Positions 35,611 through 47,499 of a stretch of 64,000 nucleotides of DNA are shown in pieces (position 1 is the stretch's first letter; every line of letters starts with the position of its first letter). The stretch is from Portulaca oleracea (taxonomy: Eukaryota > Streptophyta > Magnoliopsida > Caryophyllales > Portulacaceae): NCBI GenBank assembly GCA_029582165.1, contig CM055868.1, positions 24,148,891 through 24,212,890 on the forward strand, written 5' to 3'. Made by a program: the position numbers and the translations under genes. A model generated the notes under the pieces. That model was not told the origin of the DNA and ran no database searches. It was given only the letters and a program-made list of their open reading frames with translations.

Positions 35611-35654
35611 ATTGTGTTCTCTCTTGGAGGAAGTTTGTTTGTGATTTTCTGGAT

Positions 35655-36813
35655 GTCGAGCAACAATAAGACACCTCAGGAGATTGCAGAGCAGGCTTTG
35701 AGAGAAAAGTATGAAATGGAGAGACAAGTGAAGTTTCTGAAGGATCAGTTGAAGCATTATGTGTATTTGAAGCAAAAAACAGATTCAGGAGGATGAATTT
35801 GAGAGAGATCAGGGATATGAAGAAGAGGAAGTAGAAGAAGAGGATATCTTTGAAGAAGAAGGGGAGGAAAATCCATTTGGAGACTCTGGTTTCATAGGAG
35901 AGATTGGTAGGGGATCTCCAACAAATAGGAGATTTGTTAGAAGGAGCTATAGAATGAGAGGTGGACGAGGAGATCAACATCTTAGGAGAAGAGGTGATAG
36001 AGAAGATAGGGAAGACATGGAAGAAAGGAGAATAGAAAAGCTAGATTTCAAAGTGGAGATACCTAAGTTTAGGGGAGATTTGGATGCTAAAGTCTTCTTA
36101 GATTGGCTGCAGACCATAGAGAGGGTGTTTGATCTTGAGGAGGTTTCTGATGAAAGCAAAGTTAAGCTTGTAGCTCTCAAACTGAGGGGACATGCTTCAA
36201 CTTGGTGGAGTAGTTTGCAGAAGAGAAGATTAAAGAAGCCTGCGAAAGATAAGATCAGAACTTGGGAGAAAATGAAAAAGAAGTTGAAAGAGAAGTTTCA
36301 GCCTGAGAATTATATGTAGTCTAACTACTCTAAGTTGCCGCAGTTGGTTCAGGGAGGAAATCTGTGGAAGAATACACTAAGGAGTTTGAGCACTTGGTGT
36401 GGAGGTGTGATTTGAAGGAGAATGATGTGCAGACTTTGGTGAGGTACTTGTCAGGATTGAATGACAGTATCGGAAATGTTGTGGAGCTTCAAACCTACTC
36501 CAGCTTGGAAGAGTTGAGCTCTAAGGCTCATAAAGTCGAGCAGCAAAGGAAGAACAGGTCTAGGGAGTACTTATCCAAACCCCAACCCAAAGCCTACCCA
36601 CAAAAACAGCCATATTCCTACCAAAAGCCAACATATAATCCACCCCCTATACCACAGCCAGCCCAAGCGCCACAAAACATATTCCCACCCCCAAAACCAC
36701 CTCAAACACAACCCCAAACCTATCCCTAAAGACCCCCAGCTCCTACAAGAAGGACATTCAATGAAAGGAGGTGTTTCAGGTGTCAAGGCCTGGGGCACAT
36801 TGCCTTAGAATGC
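35655..36813 (+). pseudogene. Ty3/gypsy gag, broken
   Basis: Starts MSSNNKTPQEIAEQAL at 35655 with a coiled-coil-like acidic stretch. The retrotransposon gag domain follows (FRGDLDAKVFLDWLQTIERV, KLRGHASTWWSSLQ, at 36070-36310), then VEEYTKEFEHL and a Pro/Gln-rich linker. It closes with a CCHC knuckle CFRCQGLGHIALEC near 36773-36814. A frameshift near 35790, a TAG at 36317 with a frame change, and a stop at 36727 interrupt it. The protein would form the virus-like particle of the element. Confidence 0.85.
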
Positions 36814-36825
36814 CCAAATAAGAGG

Positions 36826-39800
36826 ATGGTTACTCTTGCTGAGTACCAAGCAACTTTGTTTATTGACTCTGAATTTGTGCAGGAAGAAGAACAGGTCTCG
36901 GAGGAGCCTGATCATGAACCTATCTATGACAATGCTATAGAAGAGGGTCCAGATGAAGGAGAAATGTTGGTGATTAGAAGGGTATTAAGCAGCACAGCAG
37001 TAGAGGAAGCTGAAGAGCAAAGGGAGAATATCATTCACACAAGGTGCATAGTTGGAGGGAAAGTATGCTCAGTGATCATAGACAATGGAAGCTGTACCAA
37101 TGCAGCATCCAACACCATGGTGAAGAAGCAAAACCTAACCACCAAGCCCAATCCAGCTCCATACACCATTCAGTGGCTCAATTCAGGGAAAGGTATCCAA
37201 ATTTCTGCTAGATGCCTTGTGAATTTTTCAATAGGTCAATCATATAAAGATGAGGTCTGGTGTGATGTTTTGCCCATGGATGCCTGTCATTTGCTTTTGG
37301 GTAGACCCTGGTTATATGATAGATCAGTGAGCCATTGTGGGAGAGCCAATACCTATACCCTCACCTAAACCACAAAAAGATTATCCTTACCCCCATGAAA
37401 CCTTTACAGTTAGCCAAAAAGTCCAAAAACCTATGCCTTGAGCCTAATCTTGAGGTGTTACTATTATCTGATCAGCATGAGTTTGGCACAAAGAAAGACT
37501 TGGTCCTATTAGACCTTGAAGAGCCCTCAGCCCCACAAAATGACCTCCCTTTATTCCTACCTTTACTCCAAAAATATCAGCATGTTTTTCCTAAAGAGAT
37601 GCCACCTGGTTTACCACCAAAGAGGGATATCCAACACAAAATTGACTTTGTGCCTGGATCAGTTTTGCCTAATAAGTCAGCTTATAGGATGACACCAGCA
37701 GATACCAATGAGATTCAGAGGCAGGTGGATGAGTTATTGGAGAAGGGAATGATTAGGGAGAGTCTAAGTCCATGTGCAGTTCCAGCCTTGTTAGTGCCTA
37801 AGAAAGATGGGAGTCAAAGAATGTGCATTGATTGCATAGCCATTAACAAGATCACAATCAAACATAGGTACCCTATACCTAGACTTGAAGACATGTTGGA
37901 TGAGTTACATGGGTCAGCAGTCTTTTCTAAGATTGATTTGAGGAGTGGATACTATCAAATAAGGATCTATGAAGGAGATGAGTGGGAAACTATATTCAAG
38001 ACCAAGGGAGGCTTATTTGAGTGGTTGGTCATGCCTTTTGGCCTGACTAATGCCCCATCCACATTCATGAGACTCATGAACCAGGTCTTAAAGCCAATCA
38101 TAGGCAAGAGTGTTGTGGTTTACTTTGATGACATTCTTGTTTATAGCAGGTCTGAGCAAGAACATGTAAGGCATTTATAGGAGGTCTTAGACATTTTGAG
38201 CAGAGAGCAGTTATATGGCAATCTCAAGAAGTGTCACTTCTTTACATCACAAGTGACCTTCCTGGAATACATTGTCACAACAGAAGGTATCCAGGTTGAT
38301 GAAGAGAAGATCAAAGCCATCAGGGAATGGCCTGTACCTACATCAATTGAACAGGTCGGGAGTTTCCATGGCCTGACATTATTTTATAGGAGATTTGTCA
38401 AGAATTTCAGCACAATCTTGGCACCGATGATTGAAGTGGTGAAAGGAAAGTCCTTTATTTGGACATCAACAACCCAGAAAGCCTTTGAAGAAGTTAAGGA
38501 GAGGCTTACTTCAGCACCAATACGAGCCTTACCAAGCTTCAACAAAGTTTTTGAAGTAGAATGTGATGCTTCAGGCATTGGAAGTGGAGCAATCTTGTCA
38601 CAAGAAGGGAGGCCAATTGCTTATTTCAGTGAGAAGCTTAATGATGCAAAGAGGAAGTACAGTGTGTATGACAAAGATTTCTATGCAATTATAAGAGCAC
38701 TGCAACACTGGAATCACTACTTGATTGGAGGAGAGTTTATTCTTCACAGTGATCATGAAGCCTTGAAGTTCATTCAGGGAAAACACAAGCTCAACCCTAG
38801 GCATGCATCTTGGGTAGAGTATATGCAGCAGTATCATTTCATTATCCACCACAGATCAGGAGTGCTAAATAAAGGAGCAAATGCCCTGAGTAGAAGGTAT
38901 ATGTTGCTTCATATACTTGATTCTAGAGTTTTGGGTTTTGAGCATTTGAAAGCTTTGTATCAGGAAGATGGAGATTATAAGCAGTTGTTTCAGAAGTGTC
39001 AGCAGCAATCCCAGGGTCTTTTTCGTGTAGACCAAGGCTATTTGTTCAAAGGAAGCACATTATGTGTTCCTAGAAGCAGTTTCAGGGAGTTACTCATTTC
39101 AGAAGTCCATGGAGGGAGTTTAGCAGGTCATTTTGGAGTAGAGAAGACCTTGATAATTTTGAAAGAGCACTATAGTTGGCCAAAAATGAGGAAGGATGTT
39201 GAGCATCTACTGAAGAGGTGCAATGTATGTCAGCTGGCCAAGTCACACAACCTACCCCAAGGCCTTTACACACCATCGCCAGTTCCAAGTAGCCCATGGG
39301 AAGATGTCAGCCTTGATTTTATTGTGGGTTTGCCAAGAACTCAGAGAGGCAAAGATTCAGTAATGGTGGTAGTAGACAAATTTTCAAAGATGGCACACTT
39401 CATTCCTTGCCACACTACCTTTGATTCCACCAAGATTGTTGATTTATTCTTCTAGGAGATAGTCAGATTTCATGGAGTGCCAAAAACTATGTTCTCTGAC
39501 AGGGACACCAAGTTTTTGAGCCATTTTTGGGTGACTTTGTGGAAGAAATTGGGCACACAGCTCAAATACAGCACCACTTGCCATCCACAAACTGATGGAC
39601 AGATAGAGGTTACTAATAGAACACTTAGAGTCCTATTGAGAGCACTGATTCACAAAAATAAAGCAGGATGGGACACTCTTTTGCCCCATGCTGAGTTTGC
39701 TTACAACAAAGCACCATCCAAGGCCACATGCTACTCACCATTCCATGTAGTCTATGGCAAAAATCCAATTTCCCATTTGGATTTAGTTCCACTAACTACT

Positions 39801-40151
39801 TCTGTCAAACTTAGTTTTGAAGCAGGTAAAAGAGCATATCAAATTAAGGAGCTTCATCAGCAAGTGAGGGAGAGAATTGCAAAGTATACTGAGCAGGTGT
39901 CTACATCAGCCAACGAACACAGGAGAAAGGTGACTTTCCAGCCAGGAGACTTAGTGTGGATCCATTTCAAGAAGGACAGGTTCCCAAGAAAGATGAAGGG
40001 TGAGCTACAACCAAGAGCAGATGGACCAGTTGAAGTGCTTGAAAGAATAGGAGATAATGCCTATAGATTGGATCTATCTGAAGAGTATGGAGGCTCGACA
40101 ACCTTCAATGTGGCAGATCTTAGGACATATTTCCCAGCAGATGAAGATTGA
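36826..40151 (+). pseudogene. Ty3/gypsy pol (protease, RT, RNase H, integrase), broken
   Basis: Protease near 37075 has the DNGS active-site motif (SVIIDNGSCTNAAS), a variant of D-S/T-G. RT lies at about 37630-38330 with [36 protein letters not shown] and the catalytic YFDDILVY. RNase H at 38560-38800 has DASGIGSGAIL and HSDHEALKFI. Integrase follows with its HHCC finger (HFGVEKT…CNVCQLAK, 39120-39240) and core (DFIVGLP, FSDRDTKFLSHFW, TDGQIEVTN). The frame is cut by a frameshift near 37360 and by TAG codons at 38178 and 39453. Few defects in 3.3 kb indicate a fairly young copy. Confidence 0.9.
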
Positions 40152-40196
40152 AGACCTTTCAAGTTTGAGGACAAACTTTCCTCAACTTGGGGAGGA

Positions 40197-41455
40197 TGAT
40201 GGAGACCATCCAGCAGAACAACAAGCAGCAGCAGCAGCATCAACATCATCAGCAAAGGAGGCATCATCAACAATTTTAGCAGCACTTTCAGCAGCAGCAA
40301 AGGAGACATCATCAGCAACTTCACCAGCACTTTCAACAGCAGCACGAGGAAGAGCCCTTGCTGATTTACCAAACTCAGTAGCAATGGAAGCAAATCCAGC
40401 AGAAACAGTAGGCTTCCAAAATCCAGCAATCACAGCAGGTCACCAAGCAGTTCAGTCCATGCACAGGAGTTCTACATCATCTTCATCACCCACCAACCCA
40501 TCAAGAGCATCTATCCAAGCTTGTTATACCCTTATGAAGCAAGTTTTGGCACCTACATCCATCTAGCCCATCAGCATTGGTCATTCAGACCAAGTCCAGT
40601 TCCCAGCACAATAGTCCAAGCAGCAGTCTTTCTCAATGTGATATCTTTGGATTGAGAAAGATTCAGTAGAGGTTCCCTAGGAGAATTTTTTTCCTTGCTA
40701 TGCCATTTCCAAGTCTAAGTCAAGTCTTAGCATATTCAACCATGGTATCTTCGAGTTTCAAGCAGCAGAATATTGTTTCTACACATATAAGTTTTTGTAG
40801 AACCCCAGTTCTGTGCTAAGTAATTTACCAACAGCTCTATGAGGGTTATTTTGGTCTTTTCCATCCATCCTTAAGCTGTTGAGATTACATCCAGCTTAGG
40901 AATGCCCGTGAAAGTTACCATAGTAATTAAGATGTAATGCATTGTATTTATTTTAAGCTTTTGTAAGTTAGATTAAGCCAGGGAGATTAGTCAGAATGCT
41001 TATATTTAAGCAGCTTCTAATCAAACTGATTAGTTGTACTATATATGTCGTGTTTCAGTAGCTTAATGGGATCATTAGTGTTTGTTCAATAATATTCTCG
41101 AGTGTCTTAGAACCTCTGTATGTTTGTGAGTACCAGATAACTCTCAATCCTTGGTTAATTCAACTCCTGTCACTGGATTTTGGTAAGAATCCAGCAAGTG
41201 TTAGCTGAGCTTGATCAATCATACTCTGGTGTGTCTGTAGGAGTGTAATTAAGAGAGTCCTTTTCCCTTGATTGCAGTTGTGGTGTGTCGATCTGTATCA
41301 GTTGTAAGCAAGTCTATCTTTATTTCCTTGTTGGGTTGTCATCTATTCCAACTAATTGCCTTCAATTAGCTTTGTTTTATTACAATCAGCAGTGTGTGTA
41401 ACTGTATGGTATTTGTAAGTTCAATACTCTGATCTTTGTGAGCTTGCATACATCA
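40197..41455 (+). repeat. 3' LTR of Ty3/gypsy element
   Basis: 1259-bp copy of the 5' LTR with an internal deletion of about 140 bp at 40926, where GTAATTAAGATG replaces a longer segment. Confidence 0.92.
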
Positions 41456-41460
41456 ATAGT

Positions 41461-42812
41461 GTTAACCTAGTCGTTTCCTTGAGACAGATTATGATCATGT
41501 ATGTTGTTTCCAGTGAACTGTCCATTCGATGTAGTCAAGTCCTTTGCTCTTGCTGAAGTGTGAACCCCTACTTAAGTGGGCATCAAGTAGTGAACTTTAT
41601 ACTTAAGCTCATGAATGAGCTAATAAAATCGAGAGGGGTGAAGTGGTATGAAAAGGGCTTAGAAGGGATAAGTTTAATGATGGTCAGATGGACTCATCTG
41701 ATTGGCCTTAGGATGTAGGGTTACTTAGTGGATAAAGGGGTGAACCACTAAAGGTATATGGTAGGGGTGATAATGGTATGGGTGAATCTAAAGGTTACAT
41801 CATGTGTTGATTCATAGCTGGAGAGGAGATGGGGACCTAGGGTCTAAACGAAATCATGTGGATGATGGAAATCCACCCATAGAACTCATAAACACTATAA
41901 ACTAATTTTTAGGGTTTTTGGTTTTTGGAGATGAACAACAAATACAACAAGAAGTAAAAGGGATATGAAAAATTGTAAAAAGTAATCACTCACCCAAATG
42001 AACTAAGATGTTCAATCAATTGCACAAGGACTATCCACAAGCAAAGAGTCTTGAAACACCCAAGAGATCTCACAAAGAGTGGAGGAAGAATACCAACTCA
42101 CAAAGAAGAGAAATCACCAAGCAATTTCCACCCAAAAGATTAACTTTCATTGATTAGGGTTTGAAAACCAACAATTACAAACTCTCCAAGTGAGAAGAAC
42201 TTTTGAGTCTAACCTAAAACAATTCATGAACTATTCCTAATGGAGGTGGGGGAACAAGTATATAAAGGAAAGGGGAAAAGGAGAAAAGAAAACAACGAAA
42301 AAGGGCAGAAGAAAAATGCGTGCTGTGTAGAACGGTCATGGGCGTGACCTGAAGAGTCACGTGCAAGACACTTGGGGTCATGGGTGTGATCCTCTTGGTC
42401 ACAGGAATGACCTGACTTCAGGAGCCAAAAGAAACTTGTCTTGAGAGGTCACGGTCGTGACCCTTCTGGGCATTTTTCTGCCGACTTCAAACTCGCATAA
42501 CTTCTTCATCCGGACTCCATTTCAGGCTCATAATATATCTATGGAAATCTCTTGGTATCTACTTTAAGCTCCCAAAATTTGAATATCATAGAGTTGTATT
42601 GAAGGAGTTATGGTTGATAGAGTGAAGGCATGCCCTTTTCTAGCCTCTGAGGTTGATTTCACCTCGTTATTCTTGCTGATGGTCCCGGAGCCCCTTAGAA
42701 GGCTTGGGAATGGTCTGCTAAAGAACCAAGATGTCATCCTATGGCCCGGGGTCTTCGTAGAATGAAACATTACTCTCCTTGATGGCCATATTGACCCTCC
42801 AAGGACCCGTAC
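41461..42812. other. Intergenic, no gene seen
   Basis: Non-coding. A cluster of imperfect GGTCA(C/T)G..CGTGACC palindromic motifs lies at 42330-42470, recalling U3 repeats of plant LTRs, so decayed retroelement DNA is likely. No open frame or domain was recognised. Confidence 0.3.
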
Positions 42813-42820
42813 CCACCATG

Positions 42821-43442
42821 TAGGGATGGCAACGGGGCGGATCGGGGATGGGGGAGTATACCCCCGTCCCCATCCCCGCTCCCAAAACTCATCCCCATCC
42901 CCGTCCCCATCCCCGCTTTGGGGAATGATTCTTGCCCCATCCCCATCCCCGCGGATTCCCCATCCCCAACGGGGATCCAACGGGGATTTTTTAAAACTAT
43001 CCTAAATTTAACTAAATTTTAATCGGATCCGGTTTTTAATCGAACTCGGTTTTTAACATGTTCAAAATACAACGTATTTAACTTGCTCAAATAATAATAC
43101 ATCAAAATCAAACAATAATACATCAACAAGTGAGAATAAATTGGAAAATTACTACTTTGTCCTTCCCATTAATATATATATTAAATTTCAATAAAGGTTA
43201 TTTGGTAATTTTAACATTTTCGGGGATGGGGATTCGGGGATAGGGACGGGGAATTCACCCCGGCGGGGAAAATGGGGATGGGGATAGGGAAAATTTTGTC
43301 CCCATCCCCGCCCCGTCCCCGAGCGGATTTTGGAAAATCATCCCCGTCCCCATCCCCATCCCCAATGGGGGCGGGGATTTTTCCCCATAGCAGGGCGGGG
43401 CCCCGACGGGTTCGGGGATTCCCCGCCCCATTGCCATCCCTA
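42821..43442. mobile_element. hAT-type MITE, GC-rich
   Basis: Terminal inverted repeats TAGGGATGGCAACGGGGCGG and (reverse complement) TAGGGATGGCAATGGGGCGG. The 8-bp flanks CCACCATG and CCATCATG differ at one base, the duplication length expected for hAT elements. The ends are long runs of CCCCATCCCCGTCCCC and the complementary GGGGAT repeats, with an AT-rich centre of about 200 bp. No transposase is encoded. Confidence 0.85.
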
Positions 43443-43519
43443 CCATCATGTAATGGACAATGAAACCGGGTTTGATTCGAGGAGATGAGAGGGCGGCTTG
43501 AAGTGAGCCGGTGACCTTA

Positions 43520-44317
43520 TGTAACGCCCCTGGCTTTTGGGGTATTTACTTAGCAATATTTTAATCCATTTAATCTTGATTTAGCGGAAGCGTATAAAAA
43601 GCCGAGTGCATCATGCCGCTTTCCCGAGAGAGGGAAAACAAGGCCTTGGCAATGTAAACAACTATAATAAAATATATTTCATATGAAAAATTAGGGAAAA
43701 GTTATAAATAATTTAACTACTAAGAAAATATTAAAACATGCGGGTCAACTTATCTTGGGCAATTAACTACTAATATTGAAACTTAAAACTAAAATAACTA
43801 GGTGGCGGCCTGATATGCTATTTGAATTATCCTTGCCACGAATCTGCCCAAAAAGTGCCGCTGATACCTAAAAAAAAACATTTGAAAACACGAAGAAAAA
43901 TGAGACGAAGCTCAATATATTCGACACTGTAATGTAAAAACATTTAAAACAAATAATTTTATTGGGGCCCAGTGTAAATTCATTTTGAAACGAGGGAGAG
44001 GAGAATAAGCTCAAACAGTGTAGGTTATTATCTGAATGTGGAACTCTGCCCAGATAATATTAATAAAAATGGTAATAATAATGTTAAAATAATACAACAA
44101 TGGTTAGAACACTTATAAGACAAGTAACAAATATTGGGTAACACATAAATAAATTAAGCACGATATAGTCACTGATAAACATTAAATGATGGACAGTAAA
44201 CAATACACAATGAACATTGTGATAGGGGTTAAACAATGGATCTTGGAAACAAGCACTGCTTCCCTACGACATATGCACTTGAGGACGATCAACCCCTCGA
44301 TTGGATAAACAATGGAC
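43520..44317 (+). repeat. LTR-like fragment starting TGTAACGCCCC
   Basis: TGTAACGCCCCTGGC is typical of a plant gypsy LTR start. AT-rich non-coding DNA follows to the Athila-like LTR at 44318, which presumably interrupts it. The remainder was not located, so this is a fragment. Confidence 0.4.
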
Positions 44318-46041
44318 TGTTCGGTCTCATTTTGAGCCAAATTGATACCTTTTATAAGGATGTTTGCTTGTTTTAGTCCCCTGTTTATGAATAAGTTATG
44401 ATGATTTTGTGTTTTGTAGGTTAAATCAAAGAAAAACGGAAAAATGAAATCAAAAGTGCTGAAAAATCCAACAACTGCGACAAAAAGAGGTCCAACACGG
44501 ACCGTGTCATCCAACATGGACCGTGTTGGCTAGCTGAACTTCAAAGAGCGAAAACCGAACAAACAGCGCCAGCCACGGGCAACCCGTAGCAATTAAGCAC
44601 CACGGACCTTGGTAGGTCAATACGGACCATGTTGACCCGCCACGGACCGTGTTGGAGAGTAGGGATTTTTGAAAGACGAATCGAAGAAAACAGTGCCAAC
44701 CACGGGCAGCTCGTGGCAGCCACCACGGACCGTGGTAGGCCAATACGGATCGTGTTGGCTGGTTTTTTTCTTCTTTTTCGCGCGGCGGCCGTTAGGGTTT
44801 TGGAGAGTTTATTTTATTTTCGTTTCGTTTCCTAAACTTTTCTTTATATACGTTCTTCATTGAACATTAGAGAAATCATTAGATTCTAGTTTTTAGTTTT
44901 AGTTTAGTCTTAGTTTTTAGTTTCTTCAAGTTTTCTCTCAATTCATCACATTGTAAGTTACTCTTTTGAAATTTAATTCAAGTCAATTCAAGTTTATGTT
45001 TCTTTTCATTTCTGTTTCTTTTCTCGCTATTCTCAATTTCATTAGTATTAGTTCCAACAAATTCCATCTTCTTAGTGAAGAGGAGGATTAAGGTTCCTCG
45101 AATTCTCCCTTTAGGTAACGATTCAAGCAGTCTTAGTAATCCGAATCACGCCCTTTCTTGTTTATTCGGGAGAAAGATCGGTGATTCAAGTTTCAAGAGG
45201 AGAAGATCGGTAGAAAGAAATTTGCAGTCAGTAATGTTTTCTGTCTTTAATACAGTAATTAGTTTAGTTTTCTTATTTTCATAGTTTTTAATTGCTTTCT
45301 TGAATATGCTTTCGATTTCTTGTTTAGTTTATTGTTCTTGTTCTATTAAGTTAGGTTTTGTTTCCAAATTCATGTTTTCTTTAATTCTTATTGTTTTTAG
45401 TTTTAGTTTAGTCTTAGTTTTTAGTTTCTTCAAGTTTTCTCTCAATTCATCACATTGTAAGTTACTCTTTTGAAATTTAATTCAAGTCAATTCAAGTTTA
45501 TGTTTCTTTTCATTTCTGTTTCTTTTCTCGCTATTCTCAATTTCATTAGTATTAGTTCCCACAAATTCCATCTTCTTAGTGAAGAGGAGGATTAAGGTTC
45601 CTCGAATTCTCCCTTTAGGTAGCGATTCAAGCAGTCTTAGTAATCCGAATCACGCCCTTTCTTGTTTGTTCGGGAGAAAGATCGGTGATTCAAGTTTCAA
45701 GAGGAGAAGATCGGTAGAAAGAAATTTGCAGTCAGTAATGTTTTCTGTCTTTAATACAGTAATTAGTTTAGTTTTCTTATTTTCATAGTTTTTAATTGCT
45801 TTCTTGAATATGCTTTCAATTTCTTGTTTAGTTTATTGTTCTTGTTCTATTAAGTTAGGTTTTGTTTCCAAATTCATGTTTTCTTTAATTCTTATTGTTT
45901 TCAATTCATAATTAGTTTAGTTTAATTATTTACTGCTTTCCGCAATTTGAACCCTACCAAACCAATTCCCTAAAAACTTGACACACTATCCCTGTGGATT
46001 CGACAACTCTACTTGAAAATCCAAATTACCTCAACTGAACA
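44318..46041 (+). repeat. 5' LTR of Athila-like element
   Basis: 1724 bp, including an internal duplication of 504 bp. The upstream part (44494-44760) carries repeated CACGGACCGTG palindromes. TATA-like TTTATATACG is near 44843. Confidence 0.88.
44889..45896 (+). repeat. Tandem duplication, two 504-bp units within the LTR
   Basis: Units 44889-45392 and 45393-45896 are almost identical (for example GAGGAGGATTAAGGTTCC at 45079 and again 504 bp later). The truncated 3' LTR (53649 onward) has one unit only. Confidence 0.93.
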
Positions 46042-46189
46042 ATGGCGTCGTTACCAAGGATAGCGTTATTTGGTAAATTAGGTTATTGGTTTGTGTGTGA
46101 ATAGTTTAATTGCTTTCTTAGATTAGTTTTCAAAAAAAAACAAAAACCAAAATAAAATTTTTTAAAAAAAGTTAAAAAATAAAAAATTG

Positions 46190-46560
46190 AGACATCAACA
46201 AAAAGACGAAAGGTACCACAACCTGAGGTTTGGATTCATAGTCCTATTAGTCATAGATTGGTTAGGAAGGAAGAACCCTCAATAGAAACACCTAAGATGG
46301 CTGAAGAAGTATCAACACCTAAGGTAACCCTTAATGACCAGTTATCCCATCATATAACCCACCACCTTCGTGTTTTGTACTACCCAAGCTTCCTAATGGA
46401 GTGACCTTTGACCCTAGGCAGCACCACACCTAGAACCTACCACTCTTCACTGGTACTGAGTTAGCATTGATATGGACAGCAGAGTATAAAGAGTACCTAA
46501 GCATGGTGACTCCACTCGGAGCCCCTTTAGACTATGTGCTTTTAAAATACCTACCTTTTA
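46190..46560 (+). pseudogene. Athila-like gag, N-terminal remnant
   Basis: Coding-like text after the primer site reads RKVPQPEVWIHSPISHRLVR, then EEVSTPKVTLNDQ, and farther on MVTPLGAPLDYVLLKYLPF, with frame changes and stops. It precedes the foreign insertion and is taken as the start of the gag that resumes at 49818. Domain identity is not clear from this part alone. Confidence 0.5.
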
Positions 46561-46980
46561 AAATACATTTTTATTACTACTTTCGATCAACCATAAAAGG
46601 ACATAGATTAGCATGAGTTTGAAAGGAGACAAGTGGTTTTCTTGATCTACTAATTTCTAAGCCTAATTGTAACTAATTAGGAAAATTATTTATCCCTCAA
46701 GATGATGATAATGATATGTCAAGGAGACAAGGTATTAGTCCAGAAGCATGTTTTGATTTTGTGTGCGGCCATGATGGATTTATTAATGTGTGATGATGAT
46801 GTTTGTGACATATGAGTGGACGATGGAATTTTCGCAACATAGCACCGCAGCAAAAATCGTGGGATACTAGCATAGGTTATCCAACATTATCTAGTGAATG
46901 CTTTTTATACTAATCATCCAATCCGTAAGAATTTAAGTTATGGTTTTGTAGTCTCCTTTAATTGTCATTCAAGAGTAAGG

Positions 46981-47489
46981 TGTTGAGTTGTCCCACATCG
47001 GCCTTTGACACCCATATTATGGTGTTTATAATGGCTTGGGTGCCTCAACCTCCTAAGCTAGCTTTTGGGGTTGAATTGGGCTCAAGTCCATTATTTCACA
47101 TGGTATCAGAGCTAGGGTCATTGATGTTGAATTGGGGCCGCGCCCGCAGTTGTCTGCGCCTCGTGGTGAGGGGGGCGTGTTGAGTTGTCCCACATCGGCC
47201 TTTGACACACATATTGTGGTGTTTATAATGGCTTGGGTGCCTCAACCTCCTAAGCTAGCTTTTGGGGTTGAATTGGGCTCAAGTTCATTATTTCACATGG
47301 TATCAGAGCCAGGGTCATTGATGTTGGGGCCGCGCCCACAGTTGTCTGCGCCTCGTGGTGAGGGGGGCGTGTTGAGTTGTCCCACATCGGCCTTTGACAC
47401 CCATATTGTGGTGTTTATAATGGCTTGGGTGCCTCAACCTCCTAAGCTAGCTTTTGGGGTTGAATTGGGCTCAAGTTCATTATTTCACA
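46981..47489 (+). mobile_element. Tandem TRIM: three LTRs and two interiors
   Basis: Three 120-bp LTRs (46981-47100, 47178-47297, 47370-47489) each start TGTTGAGTTGTCCCACATCGG (21-bp motif, TG start) and end TTTCACA. Between them are 77-bp and 72-bp interiors, both beginning with the tRNA-iMet primer site TGGTATCAGAGC (47101, 47298) and ending in GTGGTGAGGGGGGCG as polypurine tract. The whole array is flanked by a perfect 5-bp duplication TAAGG (46976-46980 and 47490-47494). TRIMs encode no protein and rely on enzymes of other LTR elements. Confidence 0.93.
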
Positions 47490-47499
47490 TAAGGTCAAT

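Larger units (their letters stand above)
34211..41455 (+). mobile_element. Ty3/gypsy LTR retrotransposon, nearly complete
   Basis: LTRs 34211-35595 and 40197-41455 start TGATGGAGACC and end CATCA. The initiator tRNA-Met primer site TGGTATCAGAGC is at 35599-35610 and the polypurine tract CTTGGGGAGGA lies just before the 3' LTR. Flanks AGAGT (34206-34210) and ATAGT (41456-41460) are a target duplication with one mismatch. The order gag-protease-RT-RNase H-integrase identifies Ty3/gypsy. The integrase end (TTFNVADLRTYF) is chromovirus-like, but no chromodomain is visible. A few stops and frameshifts inactivate the frames. Confidence 0.92.

Noticed and set aside
42564..42980. 138-codon minus-strand frame rich in Gly and Asp
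   Set aside because: Generated by the GGGGATGGGGA repeats of the hAT MITE arm.
46981..47489. CRISPR-like array of direct repeats
   Set aside because: Units are 120 bp with primer sites and polypurine tracts between them; this is a plant TRIM.
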